From the NCBI GenBank assembly GCA_964497585.1, contig CAZCDS010000010.1, positions 62,001-126,000 on the forward strand: a stretch of DNA of 64,000 nucleotides, in the 5' to 3' direction. Both the position numbers and the translations under genes were made by a program. This document shows positions 26,507-34,444 of this stretch, one piece after another. The stretch's first letter is position 1. Each line of letters begins with the position of its first letter. Under the pieces are notes generated by a model. The model searched no databases, was not told the origin of the DNA, and worked only from the letters and a program-made list of their open reading frames with translations. Source of the stretch: CAZCDS01 sp964497585. Lineage in GTDB: Bacteria; Desulfobacterota; Desulfomonilia; Desulfomonilales; Desulfomonilaceae.

Positions 26507-28636
26507 GTGTCCATATCAGCACAAACGCGGTGCAACGTTTCCATGTATCGTAGAATCAGTCAATCCAAAGAATCCGGGACGACTCCACTCCCCTCACACG
26601 AGGAAACAGAACACGGGGATAAGGACCTTCCGCGGACATCAAGCGCCTCGCCCCATCCATGCCCGCGAGTAGCTGAGCAGCGCTTGTTTCAACAGATTGC
26701 GGTCACAGTGTCGAGTGTCGTTCTGGGGCTCGTGATCCATCTTTTCCTGTTCGGCGCGGGAGAAGTGGCCTACCCTGCCTGGGACGTCGGAGAACATTCC
26801 CGGCCGAGTCACGAGAAGCCCGCTGGAGCCTCGGCACGACTAGCCAAAAAGGATCAGGTACGGGGCAGGCGGTATCAATGGCTCTTTGGGCAACAGAATC
26901 GGGAGCCGGCCCACGAACCGGCAAGCACCGCCATACTGAAGGAATTTGACCGACAGATCAAGCAGGCCCGTAAGCTCTACCTCGGGGGGGATTCCGAGAA
27001 AGCCGTTCTCAAGTATCGAAGTGCCATAGATCGGTTCGAGTCGTTGGTCGACGCGCTTCCGGCAGCTCATCCTCTGCTGCCCGAGATGGAAGAACGTTTC
27101 GGGGTCTACGAGGAGCTTGCCACGAAAATCATGGGGCCACTCGGGAGCGAGCCGCAAGCGGCACAGGCCTCTCAGATATTCTACCTCATGGAGAAGCGGC
27201 GGATCTCCCGGCGGAACCTTACTCTTAAGAAGGCCGGGGTATCGGCCTTCTCCGGAGTCCCGCGACAGCTTCTCGATGAAGAGGCCAGGATACTTGCAGA
27301 ACTGACGCAGCTCCGGCAAGCCCCGCCCTCTTCCGAGAATCGCCGGAAACAGGAACGACTCAAACAGCGGCTGGGCCAAGTGAGAAGCACACTGCAAAGA
27401 ACTTCCACCCGGTACGCTCTTCTCCGGAGAGGACTCCCCGTCTCGCTGGGAGAGGTCCGCCGAGATCTCTTGCGAAAGCATGAGATGATTCTCGACTTCA
27501 ACCTCTTTCGCGAACGCATGGTCGTGGGCGTGATCACTTCCCAAAGGGCTCTCTATTACCAATTTTCTGCCCATAGACCCGAGATATCCAAGGGCGTTTT
27601 CATGCTCCAGGACAAACTCAGGGAGTTCACGATCAGCGGCAAGCCAAGCTTCATGGGTCATGCCTGGAGAGAGCCGGCTCGGCGACTTTATCGGACGCTC
27701 CTGGGTAATCTCCCTCCTCTACCCGAAGGCAAGACAACCATTTTCCTGATCCCGGACGGATCACTCTGGTACCTGCCGATCTCCATACTTCTCGATGCGG
27801 AGGACCGGCCCTTCGGCAAGGACCGGCTTGTCTCACTGATCCCCTCAGCGGACATGCTCAAGTTCGCTCGATCCGTGAGGCGAAGCTCCAAGGGCCTCAA
27901 AAAGCGTACAGGGCTGTTGCTCTTTGAGTCTCTGCCATGGGTTTCGGAGGAGGATGCCCGCAAGGCCTTCTCCCCGAACTCACCTCCCAAAGGAAAACGC
28001 AAGAGGAAGAAGGAACCCTCCGAAGGCGAGAAAATACAGCGGATCATCCTCAAGAGCCCCGTGTATCCGAAGCCGTCAGAGATCGTCAGGAAGATCCAGC
28101 GGTTGTTCAGCAAGTTCGATGCTTGGGTTGGGCAAGCCGCTACAGCCAGTCACTTGCTGAAACGGGAGAGCCGCTCTGCTGATGTCTCGGTCCTAGCCCT
28201 CCCGCTGGCGGTCACGGACGCGGTGGAGGGAAATCGGGAACCCACTTTCTTCTTTTCGCCTGACAGGAAGGGAGATAGGCTTTTCAGAGTGAGGCGTTTC
28301 TTCGAGGTCCCGCTTCGTTCCCGATTAACCATTCTGCCCACCGCGTGGTTCGATATCCGAGCGAAGTCCACACCCGTCGGTGAGGGACCGCTGCTGCTCA
28401 CCATTGCTATGACCTATGCGGGCTCGCACCTGTGCCTCCTGAACTACTCCAATCCGGGCTGGGGCAACGACGATCCGTTCCTGCTGGACGTGTTAAAGAA
28501 TATCGCCGGCGGAATGGCTCCGGAACAGGCCTTGAAAGCTTACCAGCGGACAATGCCGGCAGGTCTGGATTCGTCATTTTCCGGAAAACCACCCGCGTGG
28601 GCGGGATGGCTCGTTGTAGGGGATCCGGGCACCTAG
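26507..28636 (+). CDS. Membrane-anchored CHAT-like protein with altered catalytic residues
   Basis: About 709 residues, start uncertain: GTG 26507 or ATG 26543, neither with a clear Shine-Dalgarno. Low-complexity N-terminus, then one transmembrane helix (VTVSSVVLGLVIHLFLFGAG, about 66-85). Residues 145-215 are helical. Residues about 290-709 follow the CHAT (caspase HetF/TPR) layout: GLPVSLGEVRRDLLRKHEMI, a LWYLPISILLDAED block, and a late GEGPLLLTIAMTYAGSHLCL ending in WAGWLVVGDPG. At the positions where CHAT proteases have His and the Cys of SAC(E/D), this one reads VLALPLAVTDA and ILPTAWFD. It is therefore probably not a protease. The function is unknown. Confidence 0.7.
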   Translation: MSISAQTRCNVSMYRRISQSKESGTTPLPSHEETEHGDKDLPRTSSASPHPCPRVAEQRLFQQIAVTVSSVVLGLVIHLFLFGAGEVAYPAWDVGEHSRPSHEKPAGASARLAKKDQVRGRRYQWLFGQQNREPAHEPASTAILKEFDRQIKQARKLYLGGDSEKAVLKYRSAIDRFESLVDALPAAHPLLPEMEERFGVYEELATKIMGPLGSEPQAAQASQIFYLMEKRRISRRNLTLKKAGVSAFSGVPRQLLDEEARILAELTQLRQAPPSSENRRKQERLKQRLGQVRSTLQRTSTRYALLRRGLPVSLGEVRRDLLRKHEMILDFNLFRERMVVGVITSQRALYYQFSAHRPEISKGVFMLQDKLREFTISGKPSFMGHAWREPARRLYRTLLGNLPPLPEGKTTIFLIPDGSLWYLPISILLDAEDRPFGKDRLVSLIPSADMLKFARSVRRSSKGLKKRTGLLLFESLPWVSEEDARKAFSPNSPPKGKRKRKKEPSEGEKIQRIILKSPVYPKPSEIVRKIQRLFSKFDAWVGQAATASHLLKRESRSADVSVLALPLAVTDAVEGNREPTFFFSPDRKGDRLFRVRRFFEVPLRSRLTILPTAWFDIRAKSTPVGEGPLLLTIAMTYAGSHLCLLNYSNPGWGNDDPFLLDVLKNIAGGMAPEQALKAYQRTMPAGLDSSFSGKPPAWAGWLVVGDPGT

Positions 28637-28713
28637 ATTGCGCACGATGGGACTGTGACTTCGTGGGTCCGGAGGACGCGGAATGCTCCGCACCCCTATC
28701 GTCAGATGGGAAA

Positions 28714-28971
28714 TCAGGCGGAGATGTTCCTCCGGGCCAGCCTCGAGATGGTTCTTGACGCGGTGTTTCTGTGGTAGACGCCCTTGGAGACTCCCTTGCG
28801 GATTAGCTGTGAAGCCTCCTGCAAGAGCTTGCCGGCTTCAGGATCCTTTTCGTCGACTGCGGCCAAATACTTCTTGATCGAGCTTTTCACCCGTGATCTA
28901 TAGGAAGCGTTTCTCAGACGTCGCTGCTCGTTCTGGCGCATCCGTTTGATTGCTGAGGCATGTGTCGCCAT
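28714..28971 (-). CDS. rpsT: Small ribosomal subunit protein bS20
   Basis: An 85-residue basic protein starting at ATG 28971 (MATHASAIKRMRQNEQRR) with aaggag directly upstream. S20 binds 16S rRNA early in 30S assembly. The sequence is typical: SIKKYLAAVDEKDPEAGKLL and KGVYHRNTASRTISRLARR. It is divergent from murJ, a neighbourhood seen in many proteobacteria. In some bacteria S20 represses its own translation; nothing in the short leader here shows that. Confidence 0.97.
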   Translation of the reverse strand: MATHASAIKRMRQNEQRRLRNASYRSRVKSSIKKYLAAVDEKDPEAGKLLQEASQLIRKGVSKGVYHRNTASRTISRLARRNISA

Positions 28972-29088
28972 GCGGAACTCCTTGAACACGAAATTACTTT
29001 GGTTGTCTAAAAGCCTGACCAGCCGCACGGGCTCGTCAGGCCTCGATTCCGGCCCCTCCAGGAGTGACCGTTCCGTAAAAGGATTTAT

Positions 29089-30699
29089 ATGACAATAAAC
29101 GGGGCAACAAGTCAATCTTTTTCCGCGGGCTCGGAAGAAAAGGCGGCAACCAGGGCCGCGGGGGTCGTGGGCTTCTGGACTTCGCTCAGCCGGATATTCG
29201 GATTCGTCCGAGACATGGTCATTGCCAATTTCCTGGGGGCGGGTCCATGGGCGGACGCTTTTTTCGTGGCCTTTCGCATCCCGAATCTCCTGCGCCGCCT
29301 CTTTGGGGAGGGGGCTCTTTCAGCCGCGTTCGTACCGACCTTCGTGGAAATCCTCCATCACAATGGACGACGAGACGCGGAACAACTCGCACGCGTGACT
29401 CTCACCTTCGCTGCCATGGTGCTGTCAGTGGTGACGTTGCTCGGTATTCTTTTCAGCCCGTGGATCGTGCGGATCATCGCGCCGGGATTCCTTGACGAGC
29501 CGGCCAAGTTTAGCCTCACGGTGAGCTTGAACCGGATCATGTTTCCGTACATTTTCTTCATTTCACTTGTCGCGCTCGCTTCGGGCATTCTCAACTCCAT
29601 GGGCCATTTTGCCGCGCCGGCCGCGGCTCCGATCGTCTTGAACCTCTGCATGATCGGGAGCGTGGCTCTTTTCACTTCGTTCTTCGGCGTTTCGCCCCAG
29701 TACGCCCTTGCCTGGGGGGTGGTGGTCGCCGGCGTTCTCCAACTTGCGTTGCAGCTTCCTTTCATGGAGCGTTACCGAATCCGCTGGCGGCCGGATTTCA
29801 GGGTCAACAATCCCGCGCTCAGGCAAATCGGCAGGCTTTTCGCTCCCGCTGCCCTGGCCGGAGCGGTCTACCAGGTGAACGTCATGATAGGGACCATCCT
29901 TGCATCCCTGCTTCCCACCGGGAGCGTCTCGTGGCTCTATTACGCGGACCGGCTCGTGGAGTTGCCACTCGGAGTATTCGCCATTGCTCTGGGCACAGCG
30001 GTTTTGCCGTCTATGTCGAGACTGGCGAGCATCCGCGACATGCCTGGACTGCGTCAGTCCCTTTCCTACGCTCTTCGGCTCATCGCCTTTTTTACGGTCC
30101 CCGCTTCCGTGGGGCTGATCCTGCTCCGGGAGCCAATCATCGCCTGCCTTTTTCAGCGGGGGCTTTTCGCCCATACGGACACGATGCGGACTGCTTATGC
30201 TCTGCTCTGGTACACTACCGGCCTTTGGGCCTTTTCTGGACTCAAGGTCGTCAATCAAGGTTTCTTCTCCCTCAAAGACACGCTTACCCCGTTGCTGGTA
30301 GCGGCCGCGGCGGTCATCGTCAACCTGGTCGGAGGTCTGCTGCTTATGCGCTCCATGGCGCACGGTGGCCTGGCCCTGGCGACCTCGATCGCGGCAGCGT
30401 TCAATGTGGTAATCCTCTTCGTGATCCTCGTGCGACGTCTGGGTGGTTTCCCGTTTCGGCAGTTCCTGGATTCGATGGTTCGGATCGGGGCGGCCACGGC
30501 CATCATGGGGCCTGTTGTCGCGTACCTTCCAGGTCTCGGCGCTTGGGAAGCGGGCCTCACCCTGCACAACGCCGTCATGCTTATTGTGAGCCTGGCCGGA
30601 GGTGTGGCGGTCTTCGTCGCCTCGGCCTACCTGCTGCGGTGCCCGGAATTGCGTTCGATCCTTGAAATCGCGTGGGGCCGGACTGACAGACGGTCTTAA
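29089..30699 (+). CDS. murJ: Lipid II flippase MurJ
   Basis: A 536-residue membrane protein of the MOP superfamily with about 14 helices. Key features: WTSLSRIFGFVRDMVIANFLG-like first helix (as SRIFGFVRDMVIANFLGAG), AFFVAFRIPNLLRRLFGEGA, the central AGAVYQVNVMIGTILASLLP, and LYYADRLVELPLGVFAIALG. These match MurJ/MviN, which moves lipid II across the inner membrane for peptidoglycan synthesis. The start is ATG 29089 with aaagga upstream, 118 bases from the divergent rpsT. No anomalies. Confidence 0.96.
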   Translation: MTINGATSQSFSAGSEEKAATRAAGVVGFWTSLSRIFGFVRDMVIANFLGAGPWADAFFVAFRIPNLLRRLFGEGALSAAFVPTFVEILHHNGRRDAEQLARVTLTFAAMVLSVVTLLGILFSPWIVRIIAPGFLDEPAKFSLTVSLNRIMFPYIFFISLVALASGILNSMGHFAAPAAAPIVLNLCMIGSVALFTSFFGVSPQYALAWGVVVAGVLQLALQLPFMERYRIRWRPDFRVNNPALRQIGRLFAPAALAGAVYQVNVMIGTILASLLPTGSVSWLYYADRLVELPLGVFAIALGTAVLPSMSRLASIRDMPGLRQSLSYALRLIAFFTVPASVGLILLREPIIACLFQRGLFAHTDTMRTAYALLWYTTGLWAFSGLKVVNQGFFSLKDTLTPLLVAAAAVIVNLVGGLLLMRSMAHGGLALATSIAAAFNVVILFVILVRRLGGFPFRQFLDSMVRIGAATAIMGPVVAYLPGLGAWEAGLTLHNAVMLIVSLAGGVAVFVASAYLLRCPELRSILEIAWGRTDRRS

Positions 30700-30904
30700 G
30701 CGTCTTGCCAACTTCCGTGCATTCAAAGGCACGGTGCAGCATGAAAGCCCGGATCGCGCTAACCCTTGATGATGTAGGCACCGGGAGGACGTCGCTATTC
30801 CCGGCGTGGCAGATCGCTCTAACCCAAGGGAGCTGTCAGCACACCGGTGGAAGGGTCTCCTGCTCTTTGAAGTGGTCTCATCAATAGTGGGGCGAGGCTC
30901 ACGT

Positions 30905-31726
30905 TCAGTTCCCCGATCCGGTAGATGAGGCATCGCGGATACCCATCCCTCTCAGGAGCCATGTGAGTGAGCGGAGGTGACAAGAATATTCCTCTTCGAA
31001 TAAAGGCTTACAGTGCTCAAGCGTAGATGTCCCAAGGAGAAGACCGGTGGCGAACTCCATGCAGCCGGGACTGCCGCATTCCCGGCAGTCGATTCCAGGG
31101 AGACGCTTGAAGATCTCTGCCGCGCTGATTCCCTGGCGCGGTTCGCGGACCGGCTCCAGCGAGAACCTCCGTTGCCAGGCCTCGCAGAAAAGCTCTACGG
31201 TGGTCCGCATCATGATCCACAGATCGAGCAGATCGTCGAGCCGAGACAATCCTATGACCCTCGGGAATATGGTGACCAGTCTGTGCTCCTCTTCGAAAGC
31301 AAGGACCGGGCCCTGCGGATGGAACGCGCCCCCCCGGATGATACGCGCCATGAGAGGTATGAGGCTGGTGGCGTCCTTCTCCACCGCGGCTTCAACGCGT
31401 ATCCTCTGCGGGTCGGAAAGGCTCTGTTCCGCTTTCTCAATATGGATACTGCCCATTATCTCTCGCCATATCGAATCCGGCGGCCCCTCGTCGGGCACCT
31501 CCCCTCTGAAGGTACGGTACGGGATCACCCCGCTGAAAGGGATGCCACTCTCCTGGAGCCTCCCGAGAATCGTGCTTAGTCCGCTCGTCACCAGAACAGC
31601 CGGGTCCAGGATCCCCTCACAGAACTGAGGGGGATAGAGTGGTTCTGCGCCGACGCCGACCAGCCCGGTGAACTTGAGGCTCCCCGTGAAGGCCTGATGA
31701 TCAGGAAAAATAATAACCTTGGCCAT
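30905..31726 (-). CDS. Iron-sulfur domain protein of unknown function
   Basis: A 273-residue protein. The start is placed at ATG 31726 (MAKVIIFPDHQAFTGSLKF); the frame extends to 31792 but those residues look like leader. Residues about 205-240 hold a CX2CX4CX15-16C motif (DCRECGSPGCMEFATGLL, then EHC), the Fe-S fold found in RnfB, CdhD/AcsC and electron-transport proteins. The N-terminal 195 residues do not resemble anything I can name. I would guess a cytoplasmic redox or cofactor-related protein of anaerobes. It stands between murJ (convergent) and the aminopropyltransferase-like gene (divergent). Confidence 0.65.
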   Translation of the reverse strand: MAKVIIFPDHQAFTGSLKFTGLVGVGAEPLYPPQFCEGILDPAVLVTSGLSTILGRLQESGIPFSGVIPYRTFRGEVPDEGPPDSIWREIMGSIHIEKAEQSLSDPQRIRVEAAVEKDATSLIPLMARIIRGGAFHPQGPVLAFEEEHRLVTIFPRVIGLSRLDDLLDLWIMMRTTVELFCEAWQRRFSLEPVREPRQGISAAEIFKRLPGIDCRECGSPGCMEFATGLLLGTSTLEHCKPLFEEEYSCHLRSLTWLLRGMGIRDASSTGSGN

Positions 31727-31876
31727 ATAGCATAATAACCATGGCCGCTTGTTTGAAGTCAATGACAAATTATGGTAACTGTAATGGATCAATTTGCCAC
31801 GCGTCTGCGACCACGATCGCGTGAGTCCCTGACCTGGTCAAGAGCAGTAGACAACCCGGTGCGAGAGTGAACGCCT

Positions 31877-32827
31877 ATGGTGGCTGAATCACGGAAGAGA
31901 CTGCTGTCGGCCGCTGAGCTGTCCGAGCGGTTGACGAGAACCTTTCGGGGAACAAGCTTCGTTGACGTCGAATCGGCAAACCGCGTGGTCGTGAACCGCG
32001 TGGGCGAGGTCGTTGCCTCTGAGGTATCACCCTTCCAGAGGATAGACATCTTCCGGACGCCTCATTTCGGGCTTGTGTTGGCCCTCGACGGCATCACACA
32101 GGTGGCCGAGCTCGACGAGCACTTCTATCACGAACTGCTCGTTCATCCGGCCTGCCTCCTGATCCCACGGCGTGGCTCAGCGCTGATCTTGGGCGGCGGT
32201 GACGGCTGTACCGCGCGGGAACTTCTCAAATATTCGGAGTTCGCCCCCATCGAGATGGTCGAGATCGACCGAACCGTCATCGACCTGTGCCGCTCCCATT
32301 TCAGTGCGATCAATTGCGGAGCGCTCAACGACCCGCGGCTGGAGATCATTGTCGCGGACGGGGAGGCCTATCTCAAAGCGCACCCACAGAAACGCTACGA
32401 CCTGATCGTCGCAGACCTTACCGAGCCCTATGATCTTTCCGGCCTCTCGGGGGAACTCTCCAGGCACATATTCTCACGCCACTTCTACGAGATGCTCAAG
32501 GGTCACATGCGCGAAGGAGCTATCCTCGTAATCCAGACGGGCGCGGTCACACACCTCCCCGACGTGGATCGTCATCACCGAGCCATCATAGAGGGCCTCA
32601 GAGACAGCTTCAAAATGGTCTCCCCTGCCTATAAGTACATTCATTCCTTCGACGCGATCTGGAGCATAACACTCGCGTCCGACCGGCCATACGATGTACA
32701 TCACCTCCAAGTGGATGCTCTTCTTCGCGAGCTCGGTGTATCTGACCTCCGCTATTACGACGGAATCTCGCACCAAGCTGTGTTCCAGCCTACCCCCGAA
32801 GTGAGGGACCTCTTCAGGAATCGCTGA
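31877..32827 (+). CDS. Spermidine synthase-like aminopropyltransferase
   Basis: A 316-residue protein of the SpeE fold: N-terminal beta sheet (residues about 20-80) with the substrate-binding LDEHFYHELLVHPACLL, then the Rossmann part with ILGGGDGCTARELLKY, EMVEIDRTVIDLC, VADGEAYL and DLIVADLTEPYDLSG. Spermidine synthases use decarboxylated SAM; the catalytic Asp loop usually reads D(S/T)(S/T)DP, here VADLTEPYD, so the amine substrate may differ, or it could be a related methyltransferase-like enzyme. No speD homologue is seen in the window. The start is ATG 31877 with a weak gagag upstream. Confidence 0.8.
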   Translation: MVAESRKRLLSAAELSERLTRTFRGTSFVDVESANRVVVNRVGEVVASEVSPFQRIDIFRTPHFGLVLALDGITQVAELDEHFYHELLVHPACLLIPRRGSALILGGGDGCTARELLKYSEFAPIEMVEIDRTVIDLCRSHFSAINCGALNDPRLEIIVADGEAYLKAHPQKRYDLIVADLTEPYDLSGLSGELSRHIFSRHFYEMLKGHMREGAILVIQTGAVTHLPDVDRHHRAIIEGLRDSFKMVSPAYKYIHSFDAIWSITLASDRPYDVHHLQVDALLRELGVSDLRYYDGISHQAVFQPTPEVRDLFRNR

Positions 32828-32900
32828 CCGCTGAGCGTTCACCGGAGAGGACTTTTCCCGAACAAGGCGATCGCGGAGCGCCTGCCGCGTGCCCCTATGT

Positions 32901-33512
32901 TCAACCGGTGGGGCACGTAACTGTGGCAAATGCCGACCGGCAGAGTTCGTCGGCCCTCTTGAGAAGCGTGGGGAGGCGAAAGGCCCCGTGCATGGACTTG
33001 ATCCTCTCAGCCGCGACCGTGACGTCCATCCCCGCCGCTGAAACATACAGAGGTCTCCTGCTGCGCCCTCTCACCACTGCAACCGATGGCGTCTCCCGTC
33101 TGAAGCGGCTTTTGGCAACTCCAATAACAGGTACGCGGCCGCCGAGAGACTGATGGAGATGAGCTCCGAGGCCCCGCCCCCCACGGGCGTCGAGCCACAC
33201 GTACCCATCGACAATCGCGCACTCTAGATCGTGCTTTGTGCCATCCAAGACCGGGAGGAGGCAGGGAAGCTCCCGCCTAAAGAACTCGCCGGGACGGTAA
33301 GGCTCCACAAGGGCGATCCGTCGGATTACTTCCTCTACAGCGGACGAATCGCGCCAGTCTGCAAAATAGACGCCCACAGCCACAGCGACTGTCTCTCCAT
33401 AATGAACATCCAAGCAGACAAGCACATGCTCTCCGTACTCAGGGGTTGCGCGGAGCAAATCGGCAGGAGCGTCGGCGCGCTCGTGAGGGGGACTGGAGAA
33501 CCCACCTGCCAA
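32901..33512 (-). CDS. Endonuclease V family protein (short variant)
   Basis: About 203 residues from TTG 33512 (ggagg nearby), or 174 from GTG 33425, which has cggagag upstream. It aligns by eye with endonuclease V (Nfi): the catalytic Asp in CLDVHYGE, the Tyr and Glu in EPYRPGEFFRRELPCL, Asp in IVDGYVWLDARG, and VIGVAKSRF. The usual DGHGxxHPR reads DGYVWLDAR, and the late catalytic-type His is not evident. Endonuclease V cleaves next to inosine in DNA or RNA. This belongs to a divergent group of the family, so the substrate could differ. It is convergent with the aminopropyltransferase-like gene and lies left of the second DnaA-box cluster. Confidence 0.7.
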   Translation of the reverse strand: MAGGFSSPPHERADAPADLLRATPEYGEHVLVCLDVHYGETVAVAVGVYFADWRDSSAVEEVIRRIALVEPYRPGEFFRRELPCLLPVLDGTKHDLECAIVDGYVWLDARGGRGLGAHLHQSLGGRVPVIGVAKSRFRRETPSVAVVRGRSRRPLYVSAAGMDVTVAAERIKSMHGAFRLPTLLKRADELCRSAFATVTCPTG

Positions 33513-33837
33513 CTGCCTCCGAGGTTCGCCTCGTTCCGATCAGTATGGTGGCCAACCGGACCCCCCGTCAAGCTCTGTAGTCCGGGATGGAACTTTTCGC
33601 TCACCTTTTTTCGGAGATCACATCATGCCACCGGAAGAGCCGAGTCTGGCAGAGAGTTCTCTTGTCTTCCTGCAAGCTTGAAAACGACGCCCACGGTACA
33701 CTACATCGTGTATTCAATTTTTTTCTTGACACAAGCTATTGGGCCATCCAACTCCTTGAAAAGACGAGGTCCCCGTTTGGCCTAAGGGGGGACTGACGGG
33801 AAAACCATCCCATTCCAAGGGGCTGGCCGATACTGAT
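33513..33837. other. Gene-free stretch before DnaA-box module 2
   Basis: About 325 bases without a gene. An AT-rich segment at 33705-33750 includes attttttcttgacacaag, with a TTGACA at 33726-33731 but no well-spaced -10. Nothing else recognised. Confidence 0.45.
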
Positions 33838-34048
33838 TTGTCAACAGGTGTTTATAACTTCGCCGGCTTTCCTGGCAGTCGCAGCGCCCCGTATCGAGAT
33901 CTCGGGGGGTTAGCTTTCTCCCCGGTTTCATTGAGGTTTTTTGCGCTGTATCGAGATTGAGCAATGTGGTCTAACGACTTTCTAACAGTAGGGCTTTTCG
34001 AGTTCTCCACAGGGTTACCAGCAAGTTATCCACAGGAGATGTGGATAT
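33838..34048. other. DnaA-box cluster: candidate replication origin or DnaA-titrating site (module 2)
   Basis: Boxes: TTGTCAACA at 33838-33846, TGTTTATAA at 33849-33857 (reverse), TTCTCCACA at 34003-34011, the perfect consensus TTATCCACA at 34026-34034, and TGTGGATAT at 34040-34048 (reverse, one mismatch). Offsets from the first box are 0, 11, 165, 188 and 202, exactly those of module 1 at 12143. The intervening DNA is unlike module 1 and less AT-rich, and carries a direct repeat GTATCGAGAT at 33891 and 33948. It lies between divergent genes, as origins often do. The function is inferred. Confidence 0.6.
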
Positions 34049-34444
34049 CGTCGGAAAGATGAGCCAAGTCTGACAGCATGGGTTTTGGCCTCGGCAATCG
34101 TCGGGAATATCATGGTATTTCGCTTTAGCACCTCATCCACGGGAAAAGAACGGGGCTTCTACGTCCGGGAATTTCCCTTGCGTGCCGCCTGCTGGCTGGT
34201 CCGGGCTTTGCCGGGTCCCACGATCAGAGCCTCTCATATTCCTCTTCTCGTCTTGCATAAAAGGGAGAAATATGGTTTGCATATGTCCGGTTGGACGGGC
34301 TCGGGGTCCGCGCGTCGTATGGAGGGAACAGACCCCGAGACGGGATGAGCGATCCCGCGATCGTATGACGGCAGGGATCATGGCGGCGACAACGACTATT
34401 ACGCCCCCTCTTCGGGGCAGGAACTGCTTTTTCGGTCTCCCCAG
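34049..34444. other. Gene-free stretch upstream of the diadenylate cyclase
   Basis: Nearly 400 bases between the second DnaA-box module and the cyclase gene. Short frames here have no ribosome binding site. Presumably it holds the promoter of the cyclase/GAF/mreB unit; no clear boxes were identified. Confidence 0.4.

Noticed and set aside
29563..30933. Open frame of 456 codons on the minus strand opposite murJ
   Set aside because: Antisense of murJ with biased charged composition and no motif; murJ itself is certain.
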